Assembly (NCBI GenBank): GCA_950022655.1
Contig: OX465579.1
Coordinates: 49,145,950-49,209,949, forward strand
Origin: Alentia gelatinosa
Lineage: Eukaryota > Annelida > Polychaeta > Phyllodocida > Polynoidae
Direction: 5' to 3'
Length of the DNA: 64,000 nucleotides
Shown: positions 1-13,500 of the stretch, one piece after another
How the letters are laid out: each line of letters begins with the position of its first letter
Numbering within the stretch: the first letter of the stretch is position 1
Made by a program: the position numbers and the translations under genes
The notes under the pieces: model-generated
What the model saw: the letters and a program-made list of their open reading frames with translations, nothing else
The model's database searches: none
Told to the model about the DNA's origin: nothing

Positions 1-313
1 CCTGTTATACCAACGCCAATCAGAATCAGATATATATGGAGACTAGTATATGGTCAGCAAAGGGCACAAAGTGCCAAAGTGCCCGCTTACGCGGGTAGCC
101 GCTTACGCGAGGTTGAAATAAACATCTAATAGAATGAACCATTCCGAGAAGAGGTGTCATTTTACCCGGGGTGACCGCTTACGCGGGGTGACCGTTAGGC
201 GGGGTTCTGACTTATATGTATCTAAAATGATAGATTACAAAAAATACCTTTAGCGAATGAAAGATATTCAGTACTTTTGGTTAAAAAAAAAATTTTGTAA
301 CTTAAAAACTCAC
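1..313. other. Intron 4 (partial) with pogo-like inverted-repeat remnants
   Basis: This is intronic sequence of the hillarin-like gene after exon 4. Positions about 88-110 and 170-210 repeat the motif CCGCTTACGCG with flanking GGTGACC and GGGGTT. This resembles the palindromic remnant at 58195-58299 and recalls eroded pogo/Tigger-type ends. No other gene is visible. Confidence 0.4.
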
Positions 314-499
314 ATTGATGACCTCCTCGTCGAGCTCATTGAAGACGGACGGGTCGTAGTAGAGGTCACGCTTTCTGCACGTCGGGGGATGCGGGTTGGG
401 CAGGTTCTTGGGCGGCAGAGACAGCGCCGCCATCGCCTCCTGGAGGGCCGCCTCCCCGCTCTCATTGAGCAGCGCAGCATCCTCTCCGTCCTGGTCCGC
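314..499 (-). CDS. Exon 4 of the hillarin-like gene (linker before the transglutaminase-like domain)
   Basis: The exon is 186 nt (62 codons, residues 301-362). The acceptor is ctgttgccag before GCG and the donor is AAT followed by gtgagt, both phase 0. The protein goes from an acidic stretch (ADQDGEDAALLNES) into a proline-rich linker (PPKNLPNPHPP) and then CRKRDLYYDPSVFNELDEEV. The pattern LY-DP-x-x-F-x-x-LDE-x-VI resembles the segment directly before the transglutaminase-like/KY domain in hillarin-family proteins. The remaining exons must lie left of position 1, so the gene is truncated by the window and its catalytic-like domain is not visible. Confidence 0.75.
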
Positions 500-3400
500 C
501 TGGCAACAGGGAAACACAAAGGATACTTCAGTGAAAACATAGTCTGTACAGGGGTTCAATTCAAGGTTAGAAAGAAAATCACAATATAGCTCGTAATGGT
601 TCGTCTTTTTTTTAGAATTTTACACCGTGGCAAGAGATGGGATGGTTTTGTAGGATTTAATGATATGCTTAAGATCATATATCACAGCGACACTGAACCT
701 AAATTGGCGGTGACGCAGAGCATTCAAATTGCTAGTTGGTTCACAGGGATGAAAGACATGGCTAGAAAAAATATAGAAATACAATGTAGAGGGAAAATGA
801 CTGAACAGTGTCAGGACTGATAGTAAAATACCCTCATAGTTCAGCAGACTAACTCACTTTCTGAAAATCTAAATTTGCCTTGGCCGGGTCTAATGAATAC
901 AAAAATGGAATTTAAATACGGTCATTTCATTGCAACTATGACCATAATAACGCTGATATTAATTGATTTATGCCGGATGCCTGTAAGGTGATGGTAATAG
1001 CTGAATGTTATTTCATATATTGCAGAGGACGACATAATTTACAAAGCGTATCAGTCTTTCTAGTTGCATATCGTATATAAATCTCTGACAACTTCGACAT
1101 ATTTTAAATTCATTATCTCCCTACAAATACAATTATGGTAAGAATAGTGCAAAACAATTAGACCTAAAGGGAAACAAATGGAGGCTTAACATTTAAATCA
1201 GCTATAGAACAAATGAACCATATATAATTGCATCATTGACCATCATATACTGATATCTGTACTGCCCATATAACATCATCATTTGACTATTTTGAAACGC
1301 TACTTGCAAACATCATACCACTTCAATATTTCACATTCAAAAACTTACACTGAAAAATAAACTTTCAAATATGACAAAGAAAAACACAGATAGTGATATT
1401 GTTTCCATTTGAACATGTATTCATATCAATGAATAGATTCCAAAATCACCATGAATCAAACAGAGGGAACATTGATATGGCAAAAAAGCGCATGGCGTAT
1501 CTAGCAGATGACAGTAAAATTCTTTGGCAAAATACAAAAAAAAGGACAGAAAAGGTGACCGAGGGATCAAAAGCTCAGGCGGCAACAAGCCAAAATCTCC
1601 TCCAGTGATAATCAGTCGTTGTCATGTGACTGCTGACTAATGCTCTACTCGCATGATTCCAAGGTCATCGGACTAGTACTCAAAGCGGTAAAGTCAACAA
1701 AGACCCGTAGACCTTCCAATTACCTTCCAGTGCAATTTTCAGTGAGAACTATCAAATTTCAATCGGACATACTAGAAATCATAGTTCGCATACCAGACAG
1801 TGCTGGCAACACAGCTCGGCACTTGGCAGTGTATGTTGCACGTCAAGGACATTGACCACGAGCGTAGGGTGGTGGGGTGGGTGGGTGATAGGAATAAGCT
1901 ATATTTTAATGTGGCCAGAACCTGGTGAACGCCACCGACGCAATGACTACCATCCATGAATCAACAACATGCGAATAATCACAGGTGCATCCCAGAATAG
2001 TGGACACCATCGGGACTGTGACCAACTGGGTACTATAGTTAATTCCCAACGATTATATGTGTCCACTATACGTATATAAGGTTTCCACTGTATAAGAATT
2101 TAAACACATCAAATTCCTAAAGTTTTATTACTCAGTTACCAAGGTAGCGGCCATGACTACCTGGGCAATTTGGCCATGAGGTTCCAGCCCCTGTAAGGTC
2201 ATTGTGTGTAGTGGTCATTGCTGGTAGTCGTCAGTGTATGAATGTTTTAGAGTAGGTGTGACAAAAGAAACACACAGATAAGGGACGTTACTGCAAGAAT
2301 AACCTTGAAAGCTGTTTCATAATGACCCAGGTAGTTCATATGCATGATTTTTAGCGGATCGTCCGGGTCTCATCGATTGGACACCACCCAGTGTTATATG
2401 ATAAAAACGTTTCTTTGGAACAGTGAATATTCCTAACAGTGTAATGGTTAGTCGTATCGTTCTTTTAATGATTAACGAAGATTGTGTCCATGTCAGGCGA
2501 TATACATCCTAAAATCCTAAAATAGTAACATGACTCCCAGTGCTACAATGTCTGCACAGCAGTGGAGAATTACAGGGCCTCTATCAGCATTTACTACATC
2601 ACTGAACGCTCAATTTAGAATCCAGCCCACCTGCCTCAGATTGTCGTCGATATCATGAGAGGAAATCTGCGCCAGATCAACACATGCATGGCTATTGATC
2701 GTTAAACGACCAACGATGGTAAACGGCCGCTAAAGGGAGTAGGCATATTCCCGATTTCAGAGTTGATAATGCCTTAAACTACCCAGTACACAAGGTTCTC
2801 TATACAAGAAACAAATGATCTGAGGGACATGAAAGATCACTGTGATTTTCCTGTACGAAAGAAGAGGATTTATAGCAGTTGTGTTGTAGATATAGATAAG
2901 GTTTTAAAAGAGGTTGAAATGAAGATAGAAATAAGGGTATATAGCGGTTTATATCTAGACACAGGTGAGAGTTTATACTGGTCAATGCTTATATTATTAG
3001 ATTAACGTTTGTTTGACGTTTAGATATGATGAGAGTTTATAGTGGCGTCTAGATAAAGCTGAGGGTGTTAGTGATTGTCATGTAGATAGAAACGAAAGTT
3101 TATATAGTGATGAGGATTTATAGTGATCGACATGTAGATCTACGTGAGTTTATAGTGGTTGTAGTTTAGATAAAGAAAAGTGGTTACAGTGAGTGGTAGA
3201 CTTATCATATACCCGGTAGATACAGAAAGGGTTTCTAGTGGTTGTCATGTAGTGAGACATAAAGGTCTATAGTGGTTGTTCTAAGATAAGGATCTGTGGT
3301 GGTAAACATGGAGATACAGAAAAGGGATTTATAGTGGATGTCACGTAATGGGAAATAAGGGCTTATTATGTAGATGAAAAGTGGTTATAGTGGTTGTTAT

Positions 3401-6400
3401 ATGAAGATAAAGGCTCATAGTGGTTGTTGAGATAATAGTTAATAGTGGTTATCATGAAGATAAAGACAAGGGTTTATAATCGTTGTCGTGTAGAGAAAGG
3501 TAAATGTTTTAATGGTTGTCGTGTAGATGGAGGTGAGTGGTTAGTGCCTGCCGTGTAGATAGATATAAGCAATTTTCGTATTCATCATGTAGATAAAGAC
3601 GAAGATGTGCATTGGTTGTCATGTACATTGAAATGATGGTTGTAATTGGTGTTTGCTTGAAGATAGAGAAAAGAATATTTAGTGTTCAGAGAAGATTATT
3701 CACGAAACCAACAACATCAGGAATTCTTCTCTTTTTTCCAGATATATATTGGAGTTTTATTTTGAAATAAAGATATAGTGCTTGTTGTGAAGATGGAGAG
3801 GAGTGGTTTTAGTGCTTGTTGGTGTTTAACCCTGAGCGACCAGCTGAAAACTCAATCCGTGAATGTTGACAAGAACTCTAAAAGCTGTCTGCTGCTACGT
3901 TTAACTGCAAGTCAGTAATTTGATAATGGGCAGGGCACACATCTAATCAGGGTCATTGGTGATGGTCCAAATTTAGTACCGTCCTAAACCCATGCCTCCG
4001 GATGCACTTTGGCATAAAAAAAATTAATTATACCTCATGTAGTCATGACGATTCTTTTCGATCTAATAACTTGATGACAGATAGATATATACTGGTAGCC
4101 TATCAAGGATATGATTTGGACCCTGTGATATTTCAGTTGTAGGCACTGTCGTTAATATTCATATTCTTCTAGATATATGTGCACAATCCTTCAAAAGTGA
4201 CTTTTAACGAAGAAAATATGTTCTCGTAACTAATACAAAATTCATAATGACAAGATAAAATTAAGCTTGTAATCATAGCAGACGGCAGACTCTATGAGAT
4301 AGATTTGACCAGCAAGAGGTGTGAACATTTAGTTTGCTTACACTTAATCATACAAAATAATACAAGATCCAATAACCTATTACCGAAGAAATTTGTTTTT
4401 TGATAGGAAGAATAAGAAGGTTTCCAAATTGTACTATTGCTATATAATCCTTGTTGACCTGATATAGGTCTACAAGTGTCTGCAACCGGGAACATGCTGG
4501 TCTAAATCGACACGGATATGATAGTGAAAATGGCCTCATGGTCTATCTTGCATGTGTGCTTCCATGGTTTACACATACCTAGCTCGGACGGCGAGCTAAT
4601 ATTTTCAGCCTAATTCTGTCAGCACAGAGATCAAACATTGATGGCCCTACTTCCCGTGGCTACCGCGTATACCAGTCGAGATTACAACAACAGTACATTT
4701 CTGACCACCTCTGTGAAATTTAACAATGCAATACCACTCTGACCATCTTCCTGAAATGGAAGTCTGCAGTGTACCTCTAACTATCTCTTTGAAAAGAAAC
4801 ACAATTGCACCTAAAACCAACTCTGTGAAACAAAACACACCAAAATATCCCAAACCACCACGGTTAAATGGAACTTGGGATGATAACTCTGTCGTTGCTA
4901 TCCTGCAGAAAACTATACGATAATGAAAGCAATACAAGCTATATAACATATGTAATAGTAACGGAACTATCATCATCATCAATCACCCAATAGCATTCAT
5001 GTCACTAGGTGACTATTACTCACAGTCCTGTTCTGATGTATTTTTTCTTCTCCCAAGCCAATGCTATTCTACCGCAGAGGACTATCTGGTATTCTTTAAG
5101 GATTTTCCTGAATTGAACCGGTTGTAACACATCCATTTGTTACACCAGGATTACATAGTTTTCGTACAATAGAAAGGAAGTGTAAACGGACATAAAGTAG
5201 CGGTAATAAAACGACGGCGAAAGGGGAAACCATGAGCCTACGAGACTTCCGGCATCTATTCCCTTCTTCAAACTGATAAGACAGTTTCAAATGAGCTCTT
5301 CGTCGACCGAATAGGTAACTGAACTCTTGTACTGCTGAGGGGATTACCAAGGCTTTCTATCTTTTGGGAACCAATGTATGCACCTGACACATTTTCTGTA
5401 ATGTTTACTGCACTGTGGGTTCTAAACACACAGTTTTGTCCACAAACAGTAGCTGATGCCGAGTTTACATGTATTTGCGACTTTCTTCACAACAGGTGGT
5501 CTGACTAATTAAACTACATAAGTAGACCCAATCAACGCCATACTAAAACCATAAGCTTAAATGTTATATAGTGGTAATTTAATTCCAAGTCCAAGGTAGC
5601 CATCATTTCTAGCTAGATATAATTTGGAATAATCTGTGTTCTGTAATTCAATAGGAAAATATAACCTCTGTATAAGATAGATGGGAGGCGACAATAAATC
5701 AAGAAGTTTACGGTCAGCGGCCATTGCTGGTTGCGGTTGAAGTAGCTAGGTAAGTGTGCCAGGACCCAGGTCCCAGTAGATATATCTTTGTAGGGCTCAA
5801 ACAGGAGGATCTAGAAGTTGTATTCACCTGGCAAAGGGATATCAGGCGAGGCCTGTCATGCCATTCGCACAGGTATTCGTGTCACAGAGGTATCTACACC
5901 CCTGGCCTTTCATAAGGATTAGGATATCCTCTATATGACGAAATTTACTTTTAATAACTCGAGCATGAACGTGTTCACAAGTACTGGAAATCAGATGGTG
6001 TGATTCTAAAAAGACATTACAGTGATTTGTAATCCAAATATTCAAACACTTGAAATAAATATTACTATATTTTGAAAAAAAGTTTTACTTCTTTCAACAC
6101 CAAGATGATAGCCTTCTGTAGATTCAAATCCAATTTAACGATTTTGAATTTACCTAAGATGAACTCTTCCTGTTCACTAATCATTTCCCAAAAGTGGGTC
6201 TACATTTTGTAGGGCCTAGTTCACGCTTGCATTAGACGTCAGTTGTGTATATATGTAGCTTCAGTAGATGCTATAAAAACTTGAAGAGTAACAGCTGCAC
6301 CAGCGGCCCACAAACACAAAATGAGCCGGGTCTGTATAATTACAGTCAGGTACTAGTAAAACTGTACGATTGAAGGCTAGATCTTAACCCTATAAATCTA

Positions 6401-7730
6401 AACCCTACCACACTCCCCCAAATAGAACTAAATAGATCAGCAAACATTTTATAACAAGATTGCCTGACAATATACGTGTAAGCTAAGGACTGAAAGTAGG
6501 CAAAGTTATAAAGATGTAATATCCCTGCTGTGAGAAATAGGCTCTGCCTACATGGCGTTGACGTGTCAGCATAACCTCAACTTTTTGGACTTTATCATAC
6601 ATCGCATTTCAGATAAATAAACAAAGTGTTGGTCTTACTCACCCACCAGTAAAAAAGAGCTCATAAGGGGTGTACTAGACACAGAAACTAAGACTGATTT
6701 CAAGGACCGAGTGAACTGAAGATAAATATCCACGGAAATATGAATCATAATTAAGTTTAGCTATGACTAGAAAACCTTTTGGATGGACAGTTGACGTTCT
6801 CAAGGCATTTTACCATACTTAACTAGCTGGCGCATCAAATACTTCGTCTAGATATGAAAAGCAACAAAACCCAAAGTAATAATAATTGGTTGATAAGGCT
6901 GATCTATTCTATCCTAGAGATGAACACAGGTAGATGAACAGAAAGGACTCAGAAACACTCCCACGGAAGCACTCATAATAATATGCTGTATTTCACTTGC
7001 GGAGCTGTGAATATCTCATAATCGCTATCATTGAAAAATAATATTGTATGGAAGGACGCCTATAGGCGAATGTAATACGTCGTTAATACATGTTGATTGA
7101 ATAGAAAAAAAATCCCTCTTTCTCTGACATTCGCCCTCTTTATTTGGATTTGGTTTCCTGCCTTGTAATGGTGGGGGCGGCATAGGTAGAGAAAAAAATG
7201 CAAAAGATACTTGCAAAAAGCAATAAGCCGTAAATACTACCAGTGAAAACCCCATCGAGCAATTAATTCATATGCATTGCAAATTCATAAAAAAAAACGA
7301 GAGCAGTTTCCGGAATATGGCAGAATAAGTTTCTTATATATAAAGTCGGATTTAGTTTTTTCCTTTTTACCTTTAACAGATATTCATAAAAAAAAAAGGG
7401 CAAGTTGGAAGCAGGCCGGACGACACATCCCAATTGCTGGGAATGGCACTTAATGTAAGTGATGTTCATGGTCATCAATCAAACAGTGGAAATGGTCGCT
7501 ATGTAGTGTCTAAGCGACAATAACCATATGTTTAACGCCGTTGAAGCAGGGCTGGCGTCTGCACTGACATAGAGGTACATAAATTCACCTCCTGCCATTA
7601 AAAATCGCAAAAAAAAAAGACAACGGAAAAAACATCGACACAATATAACACAGAGTGATATGTATGCACAGAGGACATGTACAGCAACTGTATTAGGAAT
7701 ATCAAAAGTTTATCAGTAATTCATACTCAC
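500..7730 (-). other. Intron 3 of the hillarin-like gene
   Basis: About 7.2 kb between exons 3 and 4. It contains the degenerate minisatellite at about 2860-3830. No other convincing exon or RNA gene was seen: reading frames are short, AT-rich and lack domain signatures. Confidence 0.6.
2860..3830. repeat. Degenerate minisatellite, roughly 35-40 bp units
   Basis: A loose tandem array with a consensus close to TTTATAGTGGTTGTCATG then TAGATAAAGA(T/C)GA. The phrases TATAGTGGTTGT and CATGTAGATA recur roughly every 35-45 bp for almost 1 kb, with much point and length variation. It is an old, diverged array inside intron 3 with no coding potential. Confidence 0.7.
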
Positions 7731-7940
7731 GATCTCCATTGCAATTTCTCGTTTAACCTCCTCCTGTTTTATTTGGAGCAGTTGCAACATCTGCTCGGAC
7801 TGTTTCTGGACGAGCATCGCAGTGTCTTCCTGCTCCTTCTTCTGGAGGCGCAGTGTAGCTACCTCCTTGCTTTTTTTCAACCTGACAGTGTGGTTCTTCA
7901 TCATCTCGCTCTTCTCCTCCTCGTACCGCATGGTCATCGC
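7731..7940 (-). CDS. Coiled-coil exon 3 of the hillarin-like gene
   Basis: The exon is 210 nt (70 codons, residues 231-300). The acceptor is ctctgtag before GCG and the donor is GAGATC followed by gtgagt, both phase 0. The product continues the charged coiled coil (EEEKSEMMKN, KKSKEVATLRLQKKEQED, VQKQSEQMLQLLQIKQEE). A longer reading frame on the same strand overlaps this region in another frame but runs through the splice acceptor and has no domain features, so it is a shadow. Confidence 0.8.
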
Positions 7941-10277
7941 CTACAGAGTGGAAACACGGTGAGATAAGGCATGCTAAGTGCAGCAAGCAACTCACCTGAG
8001 TGGTATCACGAAATTCACGAGTAGCTCCATCACGAGCAGTTTTCCTACGAGGTGCATATCTATGGATGCAAGGTCTATCAGACACGAAAGGCAGTGACGA
8101 CACATGGGGGCATCCATAGGCAAACCTCGGCCTGAGCTCTACACTTAAATCCAAGCCGGCTACTGCTCCCAGTTGCCCCGATTTGAAACTTTGATCCGAA
8201 CAGGGGAGCAGCTCAGATTTGCTGGAGGAAGAGGAATCTGGAGCAGAATTCCTCCTATGGAGTCTACGGGCATGAGCTGCTCTGGGAATCTCCCGGCCCT
8301 CCTGGAGGAACTTCAGCCGCCACATGCCGTACCCTCCCCCGCTGTGCCCGTGACCCGTCCGGCTGCATACTACTACAGAGGCCGAGTGCCTCATACACCA
8401 ACACACACAGCCTCCCCTCCCCTAACCCGCGCTGCCTCCATTAGAACCAACCACTGGAGTAACTCAGAGCGCCTCTGGTGAGTGGGACACAAATGACAAC
8501 TAATAACACATGGCTGCAGTGGATCGGGATACGCTTGGGTCGAGCACGAGGCTGGGTATATGTAGAGACATTGTGACGAGAGTACAAACATCAACTTGTT
8601 TAACAACCGCTATACCCTTCCCCCACGTCCCCCAGACAATATAATATACCCAAGTATCACCTTAACAATCACACATGGCAACGGGTAATCCTATACATAG
8701 AATGGGCTATAACCATAGCATTATTTATGTTTTATAAAATGGATCCATGCACACTGCTTCATTAGTAAGTGTAGAATAAATTATTTAAGAACGAATTGAG
8801 CAAGTCATTCTAATATTTAAGAGCTGAATGAAGCTGGAGAAAAAAACCGCTGCATTTAAAAGGTAAGAAAGCAATAATAGAACTTATTGTCAGTAATCAA
8901 AAACATAAACAGATGCATATTTTATAACCCATGTCTAGAAGGTCAGTAGATATTTGCCCTGTAGTTTCTGATTGCCATATAACCCCTTTTAACATGGCCT
9001 TATAGGCATGAAGTGCACTTATCTCTTATAAAATGGAGATCATTTGGACCTGAATCTTTGACCCATAATTTGTTAATCAGGGCCTTCACAAAACAACCTT
9101 CAATATTTACTATAGCTTGCTCAGTGACCTGTAGAGGCAAATCGGTGTACATTTAGTCTAGCCATTTATTTCATCTTTCTTGTTGACCGTGCAGAATTTG
9201 CTGGGTTAATAAATGAGCAGACAGCAGCTGAGAACCTGCCTGAGAAAAAATTCTTTTGCTTTTCCACCAGCAAAAGAATACAATTGTACGCACCACAACG
9301 TACTTATCAGAGGCAGTCCATCCAACCACTGTACACGTAAGCAAGAATACATTCAGGATTGAGGGGGGAAAAGAATGGAATTCTTTGGACGTAACGACTA
9401 CATCTACGACATGCCTTCTGATGACTCCATCTTACAATTAGTAAGGCTCGTTTCACATTTCCACATTTTCTCCCATTTCCTCTACATTCGTCAGTATGTG
9501 GCGTGGTTGGAGGGAGTGGGGGAAAAGGCAGGAAATGCATTGCGAATATCTTACCTTGTCGTTGCCATCCTAAAAAGAGAACACTAGCCATGTGTATTAT
9601 TTTCCAGGCAATGGCATTACTGACGTTCAAAGCACCAATTAAGTTAGTCTACAGTGAATGCCAACCAAAACAGAAAACCTGTTTGGAGTTGGAGTTAATA
9701 ATGAAGTAATCAGGTTCATGGAATCAGATTCGCGAAATCATTTCTTTCCCTTTCTTATCTTTTTCCAAACGTAGAATTTTACCAAGATTGGCAATGGAAT
9801 ATTGTAATCTAAGTATTGTCTCTGACCCAGATGCCCAGGGCAGTTAGTCTAGTCGCCTGAACAGAGAAGGTGCTCAGTGCATGAAAAAAGGAGTTACTAA
9901 TGTTTGGAGACAGGAATGGCTCAGTACATAAACATAGGAGCTACTCAGTGTCTGAACAAAGGAGCTACTCAGTGCCTGAACAAAGGAGTTATTCAATGAC
10001 TTTACAATTTGTATACCTTTGTTGCAAACCTTTGTGACTTCAATAAATATCGTCATCACTCAATTCCCTGAACATTCTTCAGCGTAAACCTTTCCCCCCT
10101 ATAACTTAGATTAGTATCTAACATACCTGATATAAGTGACACCCTGCATGATTATTTAGACATCCCTATGCACAGGCTTATTTCTATTCGATTTTCCTAT
10201 TATTTAATCATTTTATTTCATTTTCGTTTGAGGTACGTAAAACCAGGGCGAAATGGTCATTATAACATTTGTCGTAC
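7941..10277 (-). other. Intron 2 of the hillarin-like gene
   Basis: About 2.3 kb between the two coiled-coil exons. It contains a GC-richer pocket near 8160-8480 with overlapping open frames on both strands but no recognisable protein, and the 24-bp tandem repeat at 9855-9998. Confidence 0.6.
9855..9998. repeat. 24-bp minisatellite, six units
   Basis: Six consecutive units of exactly 24 bp, best seen as TGAACAAAGGAGCTACTCAG plus flanking bases. The last three units (from about 9927) are nearly identical and the first three are more diverged. Confidence 0.8.
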
Positions 10278-10511
10278 CTTCTTCTCTGCACCCTTCATCT
10301 TTTTGTTGTACTTCTTGGTCTGGTTCTGGTCAAATTTGGAGGTGAGCTCCTTTAGCCGGCCCTCCCACTCCTGGTCCGCCTTCTGTCTGAGCTCCTCCTG
10401 GAGCTTCTCGCGCTCCTCCTTGAAGCCTAGCATCATGCGGTCTTCCTCCTCTCGGTGCAGCCTCTCCAGCTCCTCCTGTGCCTGGTACACCTTCTCGATC
10501 TTTCTGTTGAT
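10278..10511 (-). CDS. Coiled-coil exon 2 of the hillarin-like gene
   Basis: The exon is 234 nt (78 codons, residues 153-230), with acceptor tttacag before ATC and donor AAG followed by gtacga. Both boundaries are phase 0 and fit the LIM exon and exon 3. The product is extremely rich in E, K, R and Q (for example EELERLHREEEDRMM and EWEGRLKELTSKFD), with heptad-like leucines, so it is almost certainly alpha-helical coiled coil. Third positions are rich in G and C, unlike the surrounding AT-rich intron. In hillarin/LTD-1 proteins a charged helical region separates the LIM and transglutaminase-like domains, which fits. Assignment to the LIM gene rests on strand, phase and family architecture; a separate gene is possible but less likely. 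Confidence 0.8.
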
Positions 10512-13500
10512 CTGTAAACATGAACAAACACTTCTATGTAAATTGAGAACGTGTTGTTTTTCTCATCCGGCCGCGAGCAGATATGTTTGGTTGACGGTGC
10601 TACGCGTAAAAACAGAGGGGGCATACCAAGGTAACATTGAATCTATGAGGATGACAGACTAGCAGGAAACACAGTGGTATGGTTGACGCGATGCGCTGGC
10701 CAGCGTGCTACTGACTGAACTTTCTTTTAGACCCAAGAACATACGACTTGAAATCTGTTTAAATTGACTTGTATCATTAAAATGAATAATAGTTTCCCTG
10801 GCTCTCGTCTTTTTCTTCTTATATAATTACATTTGCATTAGAAATCTACTCCTTTATCGCCCAGGCCTATTATGAAAGGCTGTAAACAGTTGACAATGAT
10901 ATGAAGATACATATACCGGTACTATTTTGTATATCGCGTAGGGCGCTTAAAGCTTTACCTTTTATCGGTATTAATGTAATGCAATGTCACATCGAAATAT
11001 ACGCGACGATTTTATAACCATTATCTAATATCAGTTTGCGATGGAGTAATTCCTACCTATTGGTTTTACATGGACATACACCTCATGGGAGGATTCCACC
11101 TTTGCGCTACTGCATGACTCAGAGACACAACTAGCTGCCAGAATAACAGGAAGCAGATACATATCTAAGGCGTCGGTTTAGGGAGCGTGTTTACATATAC
11201 AATTCTCAACACCAATCATAGTAATTACCTACATACATTCATTTCTATATGATTTGAACATAATTGAATTATGTCTCAGTCAGGGGGATGGGCAGAAAGA
11301 TCCAGTGTGATTAACATTTCATCTTCCTCCTTGGAGGAAGTGTATCATGACCAAGTTTTATTATCTGGCATTTCCTATTACCAGAGTCCCGAAGCTTGTA
11401 TAGCCGGTGGTGTACTTATTTAAATGAAGAGGTCAGGCAATACTAACCACGCCCAAATTTGTTAATTGAACAATTTCTTCTGCAACATTGTTATGCCACT
11501 TCACTCACGCACCTAACTCTTACCCTGCCATTTACCATCGCTGGGTCTCTGTCGATATACTTATCATATCTCTTATAGATACAGCTTATAGATGACGATT
11601 GTCGTTTATGGGGCACTAAAGCTTACCCTGGTGTGATTATTTGGTCTGAAAATAGAGAACCCATATAGGTACAAACCCGTGGCTCAGTCCTTACACTCAG
11701 TTGGGCAGTGGGGGAATACTATCATATTACTCTGGCCCTAAAACTACTCTATACGGCAAGAACCACAACATGCATAAAAATCTTGTGTGCCATCGAATCC
11801 ATACACAATAATGACTGGTTTTGTGTACGAGTGGCCGTAATCTCCAAGTAGTTGACGTGTAGTAATATCCGAGCGATTAGGGAGGATATTACGTCGTCAA
11901 CTATGATACAGTCGTATATTATTATGACTGATTTTAAATAATTGATATTGAATGAACATTCCGAATGTCTATATGTGGCTAAGCACATCTGCTCCCTTTC
12001 AACGATACCGTTTGAATGCCGATTTCAAGCAAAGTCGGCTGCTATGTCATCATCGAATTTTCGCCTAGTGACGTGATGTCACACTGTCAACAAAGCTATG
12101 GTAGCGATGTTGGTGGGTAAGTTACTATGGATATGAGCAAGGTGTCAACAACGTAGTGTAACTTAGGGTTTTCTAAATAAATGTTTGCGCAGAAAGTACA
12201 CGGTTTCAACAAATGTCTCTTCGGGCGTTTGAATAAAAGGTGCGTTAAAGCACACGATCCTAGCAAGTGTCTAGGCCAAATCTGAATTAAAGTTTATTGC
12301 AGAGATGTTATGCTCAGCTTCACAAGCTGTGGGCTGAAATGTGTCAGTGAATGGGATACCAGGGTAGGTATATTGAATCTTTACCGCTGATGACAGCATT
12401 GTGGGGGGGTACGTCACGAATGAACATTCCATAAACTTATTTTGAAGTACATCATAATTTGACCTCATTATGGATGGGACTTTTTTTCCGGAATCTACTG
12501 CAGGAGATTCTGACATGTCAGAATCTCTGGGTAGTTGATTCCAAGTGCTCTATACATTTCTAATGGAGACTCCGTATTGGGTGGGTAATACAAGTCTATA
12601 TTACCAAGCAGGATGGGTCACGAACTAGTTCTTGTTCTTGTTCTCTTGTTCACCCCAGATCATTTCACCTTCAAATTTCTGCTTGATGTAGAGCCCCTCT
12701 CCCTACATATTCTATCCTCCACAGCTCCAATGTCTCATCCTTCCCTGTACCCTCACACTAACGAAGATTAACATTAAACCCTCTGGGGAAAGCATCCCCA
12801 TTCTACCGCTTACCTCCACCCCTACTTCCCAGCGCTACCCTTGACGTGATACACTCTGGCGCACTCATCCTCTCACCTTTCCCCTATTCTCTTTCACTCT
12901 TAACGGCGGTACATGCTATTTTGTCGTCAAGAGAGACTTTATGGATTTCTGGAGGTGCCGTGGGAAGTGGACCATAACCAACTGCAGCCAATAGTGGATA
13001 CAGTCACGCAAAGTGGATTTTAATCAAGAAGAGCATCCACATTTTATGAGCATCTAAGCTTCAGCAATGTCAACTACTTCTGCAGGGATGAAAACAACAA
13101 CAATCTGTAGTCTCTAGCACAAGTAAACTATAGTATAAGCCTAACGGTACTGCTGACATACCGATTGATAAACAACATACTATACATATACACGTGTGAA
13201 TATGGGTGCAGTCCTCCTTGAAATCAAGTATCTAGGCCTATTAACATCATGCCAATAACCACAGTGTGGAAAATATGGAGTGGAAGAGTGTAATTATTGG
13301 GATATGTATGGAGATACAACAGTGACACTAAATTAATAATGAAGCGCTGGCACTAGATTCACGGGCGCTGAGGATAGCCCGTTAGTGAATAACTATGCCA
13401 AGACAAGAGGATCAGAATCAATGTAGGCTGGACCATAGTCGTATGTACCTCAGTATCACTAAATCACGATCGATGCAATATACATACACGTGTTGTAATT

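Noticed and set aside
7753..8406. 217-codon minus-strand frame
   Set aside because: It overlaps exon 3 in the wrong frame and runs through its splice acceptor; no domain, composition arginine/serine-rich as expected for a shadow frame.
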